This document shows positions 28,154 to 38,410 of a DNA stretch of 64,000 nt, piece after piece. The stretch covers positions 204,249 to 268,248 of the forward strand of contig NZ_FQZB01000011.1 in NCBI RefSeq assembly GCF_900141845.1, read 5' to 3'. Below the pieces are notes generated by a model. It made no database searches. It was not told the origin of the DNA and saw only the letters and a list, made by a program, of their open reading frames with translations. Every line of letters starts with the position of its first letter. Position 1 is the stretch's first letter. Origin of the DNA: Clostridium cavendishii DSM 21758 (GTDB lineage: Bacteria; Bacillota; Clostridia; Clostridiales; Clostridiaceae). The translations under genes were made by a program, and so were the position numbers.

Positions 28154-29788
28154 TTAATAATAAGTTTCTAAAAGTTTAACTATAATATTGTCTCCTATTT
28201 TTATATTGCATGAATTTAACTCTTCAAAATACTTTTTAAACATGCCATGAACAAAATTATCTTTTTCATATAAGTGAGAATTTTGTACTATATATTTATA
28301 TACAGTTATATCTCTTTTAGCTCTATCAATCCATGGAGCTACTTCCTCTAACATGTCATAATCATCCAAATTCATAATTGAATTAATGGCAAGTTCTAAA
28401 TCTTCAAAGTACTTATTTAATATATCAAATTTTTTACCATTAACAGCTTTTTTTAATGATGTAGTGTATGTTTTTCTTAATAGATAATTTGCATTTAACT
28501 CTGAAAAAGCTTTTATTCCTAGATAAAATTCTCCACCTATATCTCTACTTGCAATATCTAATGATAGATTTTCGTTATATCTTTCTGGATTCCACATAAA
28601 ATGACTATATGTTATTAATGTTAGCTTGGACATATTAAATTGTGGCATTGGATTTGCAACTATTCCTATATGATTATAATCTTGCATATGAATACTTCTG
28701 TTTTGTACTGGTGATAAAAATAAATTTCCTCTATCCTTTTCCATATCATTTACTGGTATGTTATCCCATAGAACTATTTCCCTATTTATACTTTCATTTA
28801 TTAACTTTACATCTTCTTCTTTTATATTTTCTGCTATTGTAGCATATCCAGTCCAAAAGACCTTAATTTCATCAACCAAGTTTTCATTTATATCTTTCCT
28901 ATATTCTGTATCATAATTTTGCCAATACTCAGTTGGACACATTATTAAGTTAAAATCTAATATATTTTCCTTCAAAAATTTATACACTTCATTACAGATA
29001 TAGCTATGAACTTGTCCTACTCTTCTAAATTTTATTTTATGATTTTCATTTAAACTATAATCTATATCATCCATAAGTAAAGCAAAGTCCTTAACACCTA
29101 TATCTAACATAGCCTTTATCTTTCTTAATACACTATCTATATCTTCTTTTAAAGTAACATCTATATCATTACCTGGACTTAAACAATAATAAAAATCAAT
29201 TAAGTTATTATCACTGTATTTCTTAAGCTTCTTTATTTCTTCATACATATCTTGAGGATATTCTTCACGCCAAAGTTCTCTATGATATTTGTCATCCTTT
29301 GGAGCATACATGTATGTATTCATTCTATTTTCTATTAAAAAGTCTACTGCTTTGAACCTATCTTTAAAACTCCAAGGTTTGCCATAAAAGCCTTCTATAA
29401 TCCCTCTAATATTAAAGGTAGGTTCATCCTTTATATGCACTATAGGAACTATTATCTCACCATCCTGTAGAATAATCAGCTTTTCCAAAAGTTTTTGTGC
29501 AAACCTAAGACCTCTTAAATTCCTACTATATATCTTAATATCCTCAAAATCGATTATTATTTCATAACCATCATCTTTTAAATCATTTTTATAGAAATAT
29601 GTTAAATTAATATCAGCTTCTTTCTCTTTTACTACTTCTACTAAATCATTCTCTATATCACATACAATTTCTTGATGCATAGAAAATCTATTTATAAAAT
29701 TTATGGTTATTTTTTCTTTATTTATTATTTTTTCTTCACCATTATAATAAATCTCATTTAATAAGTATTTTGTATCACTACTTATCAT
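28154..29788 (-). CDS. Family 84 beta-N-acetylglucosaminidase, cytoplasmic
   Basis: A GH84 (O-GlcNAcase/NagJ-type) enzyme. An N-terminal alpha/beta domain precedes the barrel, which begins IRGIIEGFYGKPWSF at about residue 120 and has the catalytic Asp pair in FALLMDDIDYSL. A C-terminal helical bundle follows. Unlike the large secreted clostridial GH84 toxins it has no signal peptide and no carbohydrate-binding or dockerin modules, so it should act on imported GlcNAc-containing sugars. I start at the ATG at 29786-29788 behind GGGAGGAT; the frame can be extended 11 codons without a site. It is the first gene of GH84-GH1-ROK. Confidence 0.9.
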   Translation of the reverse strand: MISSDTKYLLNEIYYNGEEKIINKEKITINFINRFSMHQEIVCDIENDLVEVVKEKEADINLTYFYKNDLKDDGYEIIIDFEDIKIYSRNLRGLRFAQKLLEKLIILQDGEIIVPIVHIKDEPTFNIRGIIEGFYGKPWSFKDRFKAVDFLIENRMNTYMYAPKDDKYHRELWREEYPQDMYEEIKKLKKYSDNNLIDFYYCLSPGNDIDVTLKEDIDSVLRKIKAMLDIGVKDFALLMDDIDYSLNENHKIKFRRVGQVHSYICNEVYKFLKENILDFNLIMCPTEYWQNYDTEYRKDINENLVDEIKVFWTGYATIAENIKEEDVKLINESINREIVLWDNIPVNDMEKDRGNLFLSPVQNRSIHMQDYNHIGIVANPMPQFNMSKLTLITYSHFMWNPERYNENLSLDIASRDIGGEFYLGIKAFSELNANYLLRKTYTTSLKKAVNGKKFDILNKYFEDLELAINSIMNLDDYDMLEEVAPWIDRAKRDITVYKYIVQNSHLYEKDNFVHGMFKKYFEELNSCNIKIGDNIIVKLLETYY

Positions 29789-29940
29789 AAATATCCTCCC
29801 TACCCCTATAAAACATTTCAATATTAATCTATTAACTTATATTATAAAACATTTACATTTCATTTGTAGTGGATTAATTTTAGATTTATTGTTTAAATTT
29901 CATGTATTAATTTTTGATTTTAGCTTTTTCTCTATATTAA

Positions 29941-29975
29941 AATAACTATATGAAAAAAACTTTCATATAGTTATT
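29941..29975. terminator. 15-bp hairpin, probable terminator
   Basis: AATAACTATATGAAA (29941-29955) pairs exactly with 29961-29975, with a 5-nt loop. It lies just downstream of the membrane protein gene at 29996 (minus strand) and upstream of the GH84 promoter region. The T-run is weak. Confidence 0.6.
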
Positions 29976-29995
29976 TTAATATTAATTAATTATTT

Positions 29996-30643
29996 TTACC
30001 TTTTAAAACTTTTTATAGAATAATTACATAAAAATAAAAGTATTAAATCTCCTAATATTCTATTAGGTATATACTCTATATTTAAAATCATAGTTATATT
30101 TTGAACTATAATAAAAATAGCTCCTATTAATAATATCGACATTCCGTTTTTATTTACTAACTCATTGTCTATTTTAGCAACTATTAATATAAAAATTAAT
30201 ATAATTATACTTGTACCAACAAAATTATATAATACTTGTCCCTTTAAATTAATAATATACCCATACTTTGTACTTAACTTTAAATAAGGTTCTGTAAAAT
30301 AGATTCCAACTATATACAAAAAAGAAAACACTGTTAATATTATATATTCTATACTGAAATTTATTTTATTATCTCTTAAAAAAATATAAAAACAAGTAAT
30401 TAACATCATCGGTACATAAATAAAATCTAAATAATTTAAATATTTTAAATATCCTATAAGAGTTTGCTTGTCTACTACAACATAACTTAATAGTGCTATA
30501 TATCTTAATATAAAAATTGTAAATAAAAAATTAAACATATATTTAATTTTTTGTGGTGAATTTTTACTATTATTATTTATAATCCATAACATAAAAAAAA
30601 TTATAAGTAATAATAGTAAATAGTAAAAAGTTGTGTTTATCAT
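29996..30643 (-). CDS. Hypothetical protein with about seven membrane helices
   Basis: Not recognised. The 215 residues are almost entirely hydrophobic, with helices at about 5-22, 35-55, 72-90, 98-117, 135-158, 167-185 and 190-208. There is no soluble catalytic domain. The layout recalls the 7TM sensor part of some histidine kinases, but no kinase follows. It may share a transcript with the lipid kinase gene 51 nt upstream. Confidence 0.7.
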   Translation of the reverse strand: MINTTFYYLLLLLIIFFMLWIINNNSKNSPQKIKYMFNFLFTIFILRYIALLSYVVVDKQTLIGYLKYLNYLDFIYVPMMLITCFYIFLRDNKINFSIEYIILTVFSFLYIVGIYFTEPYLKLSTKYGYIINLKGQVLYNFVGTSIIILIFILIVAKIDNELVNKNGMSILLIGAIFIIVQNITMILNIEYIPNRILGDLILLFLCNYSIKSFKR

Positions 30644-30694
30644 CTTTTCTCCTATTCTAAATAGTATTATTACTTATAATTATTATATATCTTT

Positions 30695-31573
30695 TTATTT
30701 TATTCCTAAAAGTTTTATACCACCTTTTATACATTTAACACTAAGAGGAAAATCTGGACCCTTTTCGCCATCTATATCAGTAACTATATCTTCATCACAT
30801 TCGATTAATAAATCATCAGTTTTTAAATATAAAACTTTTTCATCATCTAAATGCTCTCCTTTTAATACTTTTATAAATAAAGGTATTAAATCCTTTATTG
30901 AAACAGCTCTAAAAACAACTACGTCTAATTGTCCATCTGAAACATCTGCTCTTGTTGCTAACTTAAGATTTCCAGCTGTTTGTCCATTAAATACCAACAT
31001 AAGATACATGTATTCATCATAAACTTTACCTTCACTAGTTATTTTAACTTTTAATCTTCTGAAATTAGGTAATTGTTCTAGCCCTTTTAAATAATAAGCT
31101 AATTTCCCTATAGTATTTTTTAAATTTACATCCGTTTTTTGTGATACATCTGTGAATAAACCTGTTGAAAGTACATTTATAAAATATTTATCATTTACCT
31201 TTCCAAGATCGACCTCAACTGGCTTTGATTCTAATATTTTAATACATGCTTCTGAAACATTTGCTGGCATACCTATAAATTTTGCAAAATCATTTGCAGT
31301 TCCAACTGGTAATATAGCTAAAGGTAAATCTATATTCATCTTTTTCATAGCATTTACTATATTATCTACTGTTCCATCTCCACCTGCAACTAATATGTAT
31401 GAATAACTTTCATCTATATCCTTTAAGGCCTCTGCAACATCTAAATCTTTATCTATTCTAAATGGAACTATTGTATATCCTGATGCTTGATGTAATTTTA
31501 TTACATTGTCTAACTCGGATAATATTGCGTTTTCTCCAGAAAATGGATTATATATAAATTTAACCTTGTTCAT
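30695..31573 (-). CDS. Diacylglycerol kinase family lipid kinase (YegS/BmrU/DgkB type)
   Basis: The protein is a DAGK catalytic-domain lipid kinase. It opens VKFIYNPFSG and has the nucleotide-binding VAGGDGTVDNIVNAM and LPVGTANDFAKFIGMP. The C-terminal beta domain has TDIDGEKGPDFP. It probably phosphorylates diacylglycerol or a related lipid, feeding phospholipid synthesis; pssA lies close by on the other strand. I start at the ATG at 31571-31573 behind GGAGGT, not at the ATG four codons upstream. Confidence 0.9.
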   Translation of the reverse strand: MNKVKFIYNPFSGENAILSELDNVIKLHQASGYTIVPFRIDKDLDVAEALKDIDESYSYILVAGGDGTVDNIVNAMKKMNIDLPLAILPVGTANDFAKFIGMPANVSEACIKILESKPVEVDLGKVNDKYFINVLSTGLFTDVSQKTDVNLKNTIGKLAYYLKGLEQLPNFRRLKVKITSEGKVYDEYMYLMLVFNGQTAGNLKLATRADVSDGQLDVVVFRAVSIKDLIPLFIKVLKGEHLDDEKVLYLKTDDLLIECDEDIVTDIDGEKGPDFPLSVKCIKGGIKLLGIK

Positions 31574-31922
31574 TTTTACCTCCATTTTGACAATTAGTTA
31601 TTTTTGTCATTGATATTTTAATTTTAAAATGATACCATTTTATTTATACATTAAAAATTATATCATTCAGAGTATACAATGTCGAGTTTATATTACTTAA
31701 TTAAGTACTTTAATTAAGTAATAATACTATTATAAATAGTATTAACTTTTATATACTATTTATTAAGGTAAATTTAAGAAAATAGCTACAACAGTTGATT
31801 TTATAGTATATTTCCTTAATTAATTGCAAATAACTATTAATTTACCACTTATTCTTTTTTATTTTTTGAGTTATAATAGATAATAGTATATTAGATTTTA
31901 AAAATTTTTTAGGAGTGATTAT
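31574..31922. promoter_or_regulatory. Divergent intergenic region with two palindromes
   Basis: Between the lipid kinase and pssA, which diverge. TTACTTAATTAA (31693-31704) pairs with 31710-31721, and AATACTAT (31723-31730) pairs with 31736-31743. The two hairpins are adjacent and lack T-runs, so they may be operators or mRNA structures. A GGAG site precedes pssA. Nothing else was recognised. Confidence 0.5.
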
Positions 31923-32447
31923 ATGAGAAAAAGCAGTATACCTAATATATTTACTTATATTAATTTATCTTTTGGTATTTTATCAATTGTTGCAACTTAT
32001 GAAAATCAATTTTTCTTTGCTGCATTGTTTATAATATGTGCTGCATTAGTAGACAGATATGATGGTAGAGTTGCACGTTTTTTAAATGTATCAAGTGATT
32101 TAGGAAAAGAATTAGACTCTTTAGCTGATTTAGTTTCCTTTGGTGTTGCTCCAGCAGTTTTAACATTTATTTCTTATGGATTTAAGGAAGTAGGAATATT
32201 AGGATATGCTTTAATGCTTATTTTCCCAATATGTGGAGCATTTAGATTAGCTAGATTTAATTCCACTGAATTTGATGGTTCATTTAGAGGTGTTCCTATA
32301 ACAATAGCAGGAAGTGTAATAGCCGCATTTGATTTGATTACCACAAAAATGGGCATAGTAGCTGGTAAACCAACAATTTGGCCTATTTTATTGATGATAT
32401 TATTTTCTTACTTAATGGTAAGTAAATTAGAACTAAAAAAGTTTTAA
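31923..32447 (+). CDS. pssA: CDP-diacylglycerol-serine O-phosphatidyltransferase
   Basis: Makes phosphatidylserine from CDP-diacylglycerol and serine in the membrane. The CDP-alcohol phosphotransferase signature is complete: DG at DRYDGRVAR, then G and the Asp pair in DLGKELDSLADLVSFGVAP. It has about five or six helices. At 174 residues it is the short Bacillus/Clostridium type. No psd gene is adjacent. The terminator begins at its stop codon. Confidence 0.93.
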   Translation: MRKSSIPNIFTYINLSFGILSIVATYENQFFFAALFIICAALVDRYDGRVARFLNVSSDLGKELDSLADLVSFGVAPAVLTFISYGFKEVGILGYALMLIFPICGAFRLARFNSTEFDGSFRGVPITIAGSVIAAFDLITTKMGIVAGKPTIWPILLMILFSYLMVSKLELKKF

Positions 32448-32470
32448 AAAACGCCTTATGGCGTTTTTTT
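32446..32470. terminator. Terminator after pssA
   Basis: AAAAAACGCC, TTAT loop, GGCGTTTTTT. The structure is symmetric with T-runs on both strands, and so can also serve the convergent gene at 32481. Confidence 0.93.
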
Positions 32471-32480
32471 ATTTTCATTT

Positions 32481-32846
32481 TTAATCTTTATCATTTATAT
32501 CACTTCTTGATTTCGTACTATTTTGAAACAAAAGTTCATTATCAACTTCTGTTAATATATCATCTTTAAAACTTTTATCTCCTATTAATTGAGCCTTTAT
32601 TTTTAGATAATCCATATAACATATTTCTACTGAATCAATAGTTTTTAGAAGATCATCCATAATATCTCCTAATTTGTAGACTCTCTCTAAGGAATCTTTT
32701 AAATCTGATTTTTTTACATCTGCAATATTATTAAGCTCTCCTGCTCCACCAATTAAAAGTCTATATGCATTTGCATATTTATTAAGTAAATCTGTTAAAT
32801 TATTAAGTTCTACAAAATATGAATTAAAAAAATTATTATATCCCAT
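32481..32846 (-). CDS. Hypothetical small helical protein
   Basis: Not recognised. The 121 residues have no signal peptide and are mostly predicted helix with heptad-like Leu/Ile spacing (VELNNLTDLLNKYANAYRLL; SLERVYKLGDIMDDLLKTID), ending in a charged tail. The gene lies alone between the pssA terminator and rubrerythrin, on the minus strand. Confidence 0.65.
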   Translation of the reverse strand: MGYNNFFNSYFVELNNLTDLLNKYANAYRLLIGGAGELNNIADVKKSDLKDSLERVYKLGDIMDDLLKTIDSVEICYMDYLKIKAQLIGDKSFKDDILTEVDNELLFQNSTKSRSDINDKD

Positions 32847-32949
32847 AAAATATTATTTCCTCATTTCTTTTAAATATACTCATTTAAAACTTTAAATTTA
32901 AATAGAAAAAACCTCACTTAATTTAATGAGATTCTTTCTATTTCTATTT

Positions 32950-33504
32950 TTATTTAATTTCACATTTTGGTTTAAAATAAGCTTGTGGGTATTTACATAA
33001 TGGACAAACTTTAGGAGCTTCTGTTCCTTCATGAATATATCCACAATTCATACAAATCCATTCTATTGGTTCTTTAGATGTAAACACTGTTCCATTTGCA
33101 ACCTTATCTTTAAGTACCTTAAACCTTTCTTGATGTCCTTCCTCTACCTCTCTAAGTTCTTTATAAAAGTCTGCAATCTGATCGTATCCTTCTTTTCTTG
33201 CAGTTTCTTCAAACTCTTTATATAAGGTTTCAAATTCTTCTGTCTCACCAGCTATTGCGGTTTGTAAGTTTTCTTCTGTACTTTTAACATTTCCTAAGTA
33301 TCTATTGAATACTTCTCTTGAATGAGCATATTCATTTCTTCCAGTCTCTTCAAAAATTTCTGCTATTCCTTGAAAGCCTTCTTCCTTAGCCTTTTCTGCA
33401 AACATAAAATACTTAGCTCTTGCTCTTGATTCTCCAGCAAAAGTTTTATAAAGATTTTTTTCTGTTTCACTACCCTTTAAATTATTACCTTTATAATCAG
33501 TCAT
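32950..33504 (-). CDS. rbr: Rubrerythrin
   Basis: A non-haem di-iron peroxidase that removes hydrogen peroxide in anaerobes. The ferritin-like four-helix domain has the iron ligands in AGESRARAKY, EETGRNEYAHSREV, AGETEEFE and EVEEGHQERF. The C-terminal rubredoxin-like domain has CMNCGYIHEG and CPLCKYPQAYF. I start at the ATG at 33502-33504 (MTDYKGN) behind TTAGGAGAAAGG; the frame could be extended 14 codons with no site. Confidence 0.95.
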   Translation of the reverse strand: MTDYKGNNLKGSETEKNLYKTFAGESRARAKYFMFAEKAKEEGFQGIAEIFEETGRNEYAHSREVFNRYLGNVKSTEENLQTAIAGETEEFETLYKEFEETARKEGYDQIADFYKELREVEEGHQERFKVLKDKVANGTVFTSKEPIEWICMNCGYIHEGTEAPKVCPLCKYPQAYFKPKCEIK

Positions 33505-33549
33505 AATCCTTTCTCCTAAAAAACTCTTTCTGTATATACTATTCAAAAA

Positions 33550-34920
33550 TTATTTTACTGTTACTTTTTTATCTTCATCACATATAAAACTTATTTCAGA
33601 GCCTTCTTTAGTCTTAGTTATTAAAACAACTTTTCTTCCCCATAACTCGGCAATATATTTTAGTGTTTCCTTAGCATAACTAGACTCAAGCTCTCTTCCA
33701 TCAAAAATATGCTCTAGAGTTAATGATCCATCCTTTTTATTTAATTCGAGAACCCTTATATACGGTATAGAGCCTACACCACAATTAACTGCAATTGTAT
33801 CTCTAATTTCTTTCCAACCGTTATCATCAGAAACCTCAGCTACTACATAATCAAAACCCTTCTTTGCATATTCAAACAAATTAAGTTCTGCACATAATTC
33901 CTTGGTCATATATCTTCTTAAAAATGAATTATCTCTTTCTAGTGCACGTACCTCAAATATTTTCTCTCTACCATATCTCTTTTCTATATCTTGAAACATA
34001 GTAAATCCTATATAATATGGATTAAGTCCACCTAATATAGGAGCAATCACATCATTATGTCTTTTTAAAAATTCCAAATGTAGTTTTTGAGGTAAATTAA
34101 GTTCCTTCATTAATGTATAATGCCAAAAGCTCGCCCAACCCTCATTCATTATTTTTGTTTCTATTTGAGGCATAAAATATTGACTTTCTCTTCTAACTAT
34201 TTTCAAAATGGTTTTTTCCCAATCTGCTAAATCACCATAATCAATTATAAATTGTATAACATCATCTTCAGGACTTAAAGGAACTTTAGATATATCAGGC
34301 TCTGGTATATCTAATGGAGCATCCAGTATTCCTCTATCTCCGTTTAATCTATTATAATCATCCATTATTCTTTTTTTTAATTCTGCTTGTGATATTTTTG
34401 CTTCTCCAACAACTCTAGGTATTTGAAATCTAATTGCATGAGCTGCATCTAGTATCCTTTCAACCCTTTCATAACCTATACTTGGGTCATTTATATAGCT
34501 TCTTATAGTATCAGCATCTAACTTAAACATTTCTACAGTATAGTCTGCATTAGTTCCGTCTTTGAACAATCTATTATTCTTAAAAAAGTCATTATGCCCA
34601 TAAACATGAGCTATAGTTAATATTTGAAGTAATAAAGTATTATCTTTCATTAAATACGCCAAACACGGATTTGAATTTATAACCATTTCATAGGCTAATC
34701 CAGTTAAATTTAAGGAATACAAAGTTTTATTTTTCTCATATGCTTTTCCATAACTCCAATGTGGATATCTCGATGGCATACCAACATAAGCCTCATAACT
34801 TAGCATCTGATTATAATCTATAATATCAAACTCTTGTGGATAGCAATTTAAATTATTTTCCTTTACTAGTTTTTCTATTTTTTCATTCCAATACTCAAGA
34901 TCCGAAACATTATATTCCAT
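33550..34920 (-). CDS. spoVR: SpoVR family protein
   Basis: At 456 residues this is a full-length SpoVR homologue. It contains the usual SpoVR blocks (YPQEFDIIDYNQMLSYEAYV; HVYGHNDFFKNN; NEGWASFWHY; NPYYIGFTMFQDIEKRYG). SpoVR affects cortex formation in Bacillus spores; the biochemical activity is not established. It is the last gene of prkA-yhbH-spoVR, with an 80-nt gap after yhbH. Confidence 0.95.
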   Translation of the reverse strand: MEYNVSDLEYWNEKIEKLVKENNLNCYPQEFDIIDYNQMLSYEAYVGMPSRYPHWSYGKAYEKNKTLYSLNLTGLAYEMVINSNPCLAYLMKDNTLLLQILTIAHVYGHNDFFKNNRLFKDGTNADYTVEMFKLDADTIRSYINDPSIGYERVERILDAAHAIRFQIPRVVGEAKISQAELKKRIMDDYNRLNGDRGILDAPLDIPEPDISKVPLSPEDDVIQFIIDYGDLADWEKTILKIVRRESQYFMPQIETKIMNEGWASFWHYTLMKELNLPQKLHLEFLKRHNDVIAPILGGLNPYYIGFTMFQDIEKRYGREKIFEVRALERDNSFLRRYMTKELCAELNLFEYAKKGFDYVVAEVSDDNGWKEIRDTIAVNCGVGSIPYIRVLELNKKDGSLTLEHIFDGRELESSYAKETLKYIAELWGRKVVLITKTKEGSEISFICDEDKKVTVK

Positions 34921-35000
34921 TATTCCTCCTTTCAGGAAAAACCTTATCTCTATATAGTTACATGGTTATTTAATTCTTATATCAATTAAAATTTATTGCT

Positions 35001-36176
35001 TTAAATATCTTCATTTAATTCTTTTGAAAGCATAAATTTAAGAGCGTACCATAAATCCTTCTTTTCCTTTACTATAACAGACACAAAATTTTTCTTATTT
35101 ATTTCTTTTAAAAACCTATAATACATTGTTGTAGAATAAGTTGATGGCAAAAGTTCTGCATAACCAAAAAGATTACAGATATCACAAAGCTCATTTACAG
35201 ACTTTAATGCTCTTTCATTATCTTCACTCCAGTTGTCTCCATCAGATGCATAAAAAGGGTATATATTCCAAACCTCAGGAGGGTATTTTTCTCGAATAAG
35301 CTCTAATGCTTTATTTAAACCTGACGATATATAAGTTCCACCAGACTCTGCCTTATGGAAAAATTCATATTCATTTACTATCTTTGAAGATGTAGTATGT
35401 GATATAAACTCAAATGCAATATTATTGTACTTTCTTCTTAGAAATCTCGATAATACATAAAAAAATGATCTAGCTAAATATTTCTTAGTATTATCCATAG
35501 AACCTGAAACATCCATTATAAATATCATTACTGCATTACTTTCCTTCTTAGGCTTAACTTTAACTTTGTAATATCTTAAATCCTCTTCCCTAAAAGGAAA
35601 TCTTGCCAGCTCTTCAGCTTTTCCAAGCTCCATAAGAGCTCTTTTCTTACCCTGCTTCCTTGCAAGCTTTGCCATAACCGTCTTTTTCTTTGCAAGTCTA
35701 GGATTTATACCATATCTTTGATAACCTCTTTTCCTTCCAGAACTCTCAACTATTATTTCTGAATATTTTTTTCTATCTAAATTAGGTAAATCTAAATCCT
35801 CAACTATATAATCTAATAATTCATCTAAAGTAATCTCTGTTTCGTAGATGTCCTGTCCTTCTTGATTACCAGCTCCAGCCTTCCCTTCCCCAGGTTGATC
35901 TGATGATGAGCCTACTTTATCTCCTCTTTTTTCTTCCCCTGTACCAGTTGCAACTCCCTTATTATTTCTCCCAAATATGAATTGATATTCTCTTATCCCT
36001 CTAATTGGAATTTTAAATTTTTTATTTTGAGCCTCACCTATTATACTTTCCTCTGATAATATATCACCTAAATTTTCCTTTATTGACTTTTCTACTAGTT
36101 GCCTATGCCTTCTTCTATCCTCTATAGCCCTGTCGTGTTCCACTTGATTTTCACCGTGGTCTCTAAAAATTGCCAT
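35001..36176 (-). CDS. yhbH: DUF444 / YhbH (YeaH) family protein
   Basis: The 391-residue protein has the DUF444 layout: a basic N-terminus (DHGENQVEHDRAIEDRRRHR), a Gly-rich linker, and a C-terminal von Willebrand A-like domain with a metal-site motif IFIMDVSGSMDNTKKYLARS. It is always found with PrkA and SpoVR in spore formers, and is thought to act with the PrkA kinase. It is 7 nt downstream of prkA. Confidence 0.94.
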   Translation of the reverse strand: MAIFRDHGENQVEHDRAIEDRRRHRQLVEKSIKENLGDILSEESIIGEAQNKKFKIPIRGIREYQFIFGRNNKGVATGTGEEKRGDKVGSSSDQPGEGKAGAGNQEGQDIYETEITLDELLDYIVEDLDLPNLDRKKYSEIIVESSGRKRGYQRYGINPRLAKKKTVMAKLARKQGKKRALMELGKAEELARFPFREEDLRYYKVKVKPKKESNAVMIFIMDVSGSMDNTKKYLARSFFYVLSRFLRRKYNNIAFEFISHTTSSKIVNEYEFFHKAESGGTYISSGLNKALELIREKYPPEVWNIYPFYASDGDNWSEDNERALKSVNELCDICNLFGYAELLPSTYSTTMYYRFLKEINKKNFVSVIVKEKKDLWYALKFMLSKELNEDI

Positions 36177-36183
36177 GCTTTTA

Positions 36184-38106
36184 TCAGTCCTTCCATAGGT
36201 TGTTGGCTGAATATTTTAGAATTACATCACAACAATGATCACAATATCCATTTTTCTTCATTTCTTCAACCATTGAACTATATTTTTCATCCTGCTCTTT
36301 ATCTCTTACTCTAGATTTTGTTATTATTCTAGATAAATCCTTAACAGAGGCTGTTAATTTCTTTTCTATTGCTTCTTTTAGAGGTTCATAGGATGTGTAG
36401 TCAATTTTGCCACCACTTCTTACTATATAGAACATATATGAGGTAACATCAGCTCTAAATCCTTTAGCTGAAGCTTCACTTATACCTATTTGTTCTTCTA
36501 TACTTCTCATAAAACTTTCATCAGGATTAAGTTCCTCTCCTGTAGAACTATCCTTTAACTTATTCTTATTTATATAAGCTTCTGCATTATCTAAATAATT
36601 ATTAAATAAACTTTCTGCTTGCTCTCTAAATGAGTGAATAAATGCCTTAGTAATTTCCTTCTCTAGCATTTTGTTATATTCTTTTCTTATAGTATCTTGT
36701 ATAAAACCTAAATACTTTTTCTTTTCTTCTTGTGATATATCCATGTCTTTAACAGATTTAACTATACTCTCCATTATACTCAATGGATTTATACAATTAT
36801 GCTCTGAGTTTGAAAGTGCATTATCTATTGCTTTAATTATAAATCTTGTTGATATCCCCTTCATTCCTTCATTAGTACCAGCTTCTTCTCTAAGCTCTGT
36901 TATATCTATTTTCTTTGTACTACCTTTTTCAACTATATCTTCAGCATTATATATCTTAAGCTTTGTAATTGGATCTACTTTAGCTGATTGTATAAGTCTT
37001 GAAAGTATTGCAAACATAGCTGCTACTTCAATAGTATGAGGAGCTATATGAGCCTCAAAATTACTCTTCTTAAGAATTTTTTCATATATTCTTTTCTCAG
37101 CATTAAGTTCTAAACAATATGGAACTTCTATTTTTACTATTCTGTCTAATATTGCTTCATTTGTATGATCTGACTTAAATTTATTCCATTCAGCTTCATT
37201 AGAATGAGCTATTATAAGTCCATCAAAATAAATCATAGCACCTTTACCTGGTGATGGAATAGATTTTTCTTGGGTAGCTGTAATTATAGTATGAAGATAT
37301 TCAACATCATTTTTAAATACTTCTATAAATTCAACAAGTCCCCTATTTCCAACATTAAAAGCTCCATTTAGGGAGAATATCCTTGGATCATCTTCTGGAT
37401 ACATATCCATTTTCGATATATCTACTGATCCTGTAAGTATAGAAGTATCTTGATTATTAGGATCGACAGGTGGTACAACACCTATCCCCTTCCTTGATCT
37501 TATTGAGAAATTTTTTCTAACTACAGGCACATCTTCATATTTACCATTAAATTCATGCATAAGTCTATATCTACAAACTGGACATAAATCACCTTCTATT
37601 TGAACACCAAGCACCTTTTCAAAATCTTTTCTTAAATGTTTTGGTATCAAATGAAGTGGCTCTTCATGCATAGGACATCCCTTTATAGAATAAATAGGTT
37701 CTGCTTCTTCCAAAGCCCTCTTTAATGACTCTACTAATGATGATTTACCCGCTCCAACAGGGCCTACTAAATATAAAACCTGCCTAGCTTCTTCTCCCTT
37801 CATAGATGCAGAATTAAAATAATTCATAAGTTTCATAAGCACCTTATCTATACCAAAGAAATCATTTTTAAAGAAATTATATCTTCTAATAACTTCATTC
37901 CCGTAAATCTTTTTAATACGTTGGTTTTCTTCAGGTCTTAGAATTTCAAAGCCTTGTTTTATTATTATATCGTTAATTCTTTTATGCGAAAGTTTAGGAG
38001 TATCAGGCTTATTTTTTACTATTTCTAAGTATTCAAGGAATGTTCCTTCAAATTTCTCTTTATTATTCTGCTCTCTGTCATTTTCAATAAACTCTTTAAA
38101 ATTCAT
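36184..38106 (-). CDS. prkA: PrkA family serine protein kinase / AAA protein
   Basis: PrkA proteins (640 residues here) have an AAA-type domain with Walker A GPVGAGKSS near residue 118, a zinc-like CPMHEEP...CPVCRYR segment, and a C-terminal kinase-like domain. In Bacillus PrkA is linked to sporulation through its ATPase/protease or kinase role. It is the first gene of prkA-yhbH-spoVR, which is probably expressed in sporulation or stationary phase; I could not identify a sigma-factor site with confidence in the 300 nt upstream. Confidence 0.95.
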   Translation of the reverse strand: MNFKEFIENDREQNNKEKFEGTFLEYLEIVKNKPDTPKLSHKRINDIIIKQGFEILRPEENQRIKKIYGNEVIRRYNFFKNDFFGIDKVLMKLMNYFNSASMKGEEARQVLYLVGPVGAGKSSLVESLKRALEEAEPIYSIKGCPMHEEPLHLIPKHLRKDFEKVLGVQIEGDLCPVCRYRLMHEFNGKYEDVPVVRKNFSIRSRKGIGVVPPVDPNNQDTSILTGSVDISKMDMYPEDDPRIFSLNGAFNVGNRGLVEFIEVFKNDVEYLHTIITATQEKSIPSPGKGAMIYFDGLIIAHSNEAEWNKFKSDHTNEAILDRIVKIEVPYCLELNAEKRIYEKILKKSNFEAHIAPHTIEVAAMFAILSRLIQSAKVDPITKLKIYNAEDIVEKGSTKKIDITELREEAGTNEGMKGISTRFIIKAIDNALSNSEHNCINPLSIMESIVKSVKDMDISQEEKKKYLGFIQDTIRKEYNKMLEKEITKAFIHSFREQAESLFNNYLDNAEAYINKNKLKDSSTGEELNPDESFMRSIEEQIGISEASAKGFRADVTSYMFYIVRSGGKIDYTSYEPLKEAIEKKLTASVKDLSRIITKSRVRDKEQDEKYSSMVEEMKKNGYCDHCCDVILKYSANNLWKD

Positions 38107-38410
38107 GCTTAATCCCTCCTTTTAATAGAAATATATTCAAGGATATAAACACTCTATGACTATAAATCTTATTTTTATATTTATAATTGTTTTTATTATG
38201 AAATTAATAAAACATATAGGTATAAATTACTTTTTTATTAATCTATACTTATATGTTTCGTTACTCTATCTAGAATATAATTAGAAATTTGAAATTAATA
38301 TTTAAGAAATAAAAAATAGATGTGACATGGTTATTGATTTGCATTATCTAACATGCTTAGGTTATACAAAAACTAATTATCAATATTAATGTATTAGTCT
38401 AAAAAAATGC
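38107..38410. promoter_or_regulatory. Region upstream of prkA
   Basis: About 300 nt of AT-rich sequence without a gene. It must hold the prkA promoter. CTCC-rich ribosome binding sequence lies just before the prkA start. Nothing else was recognised. Confidence 0.5.
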
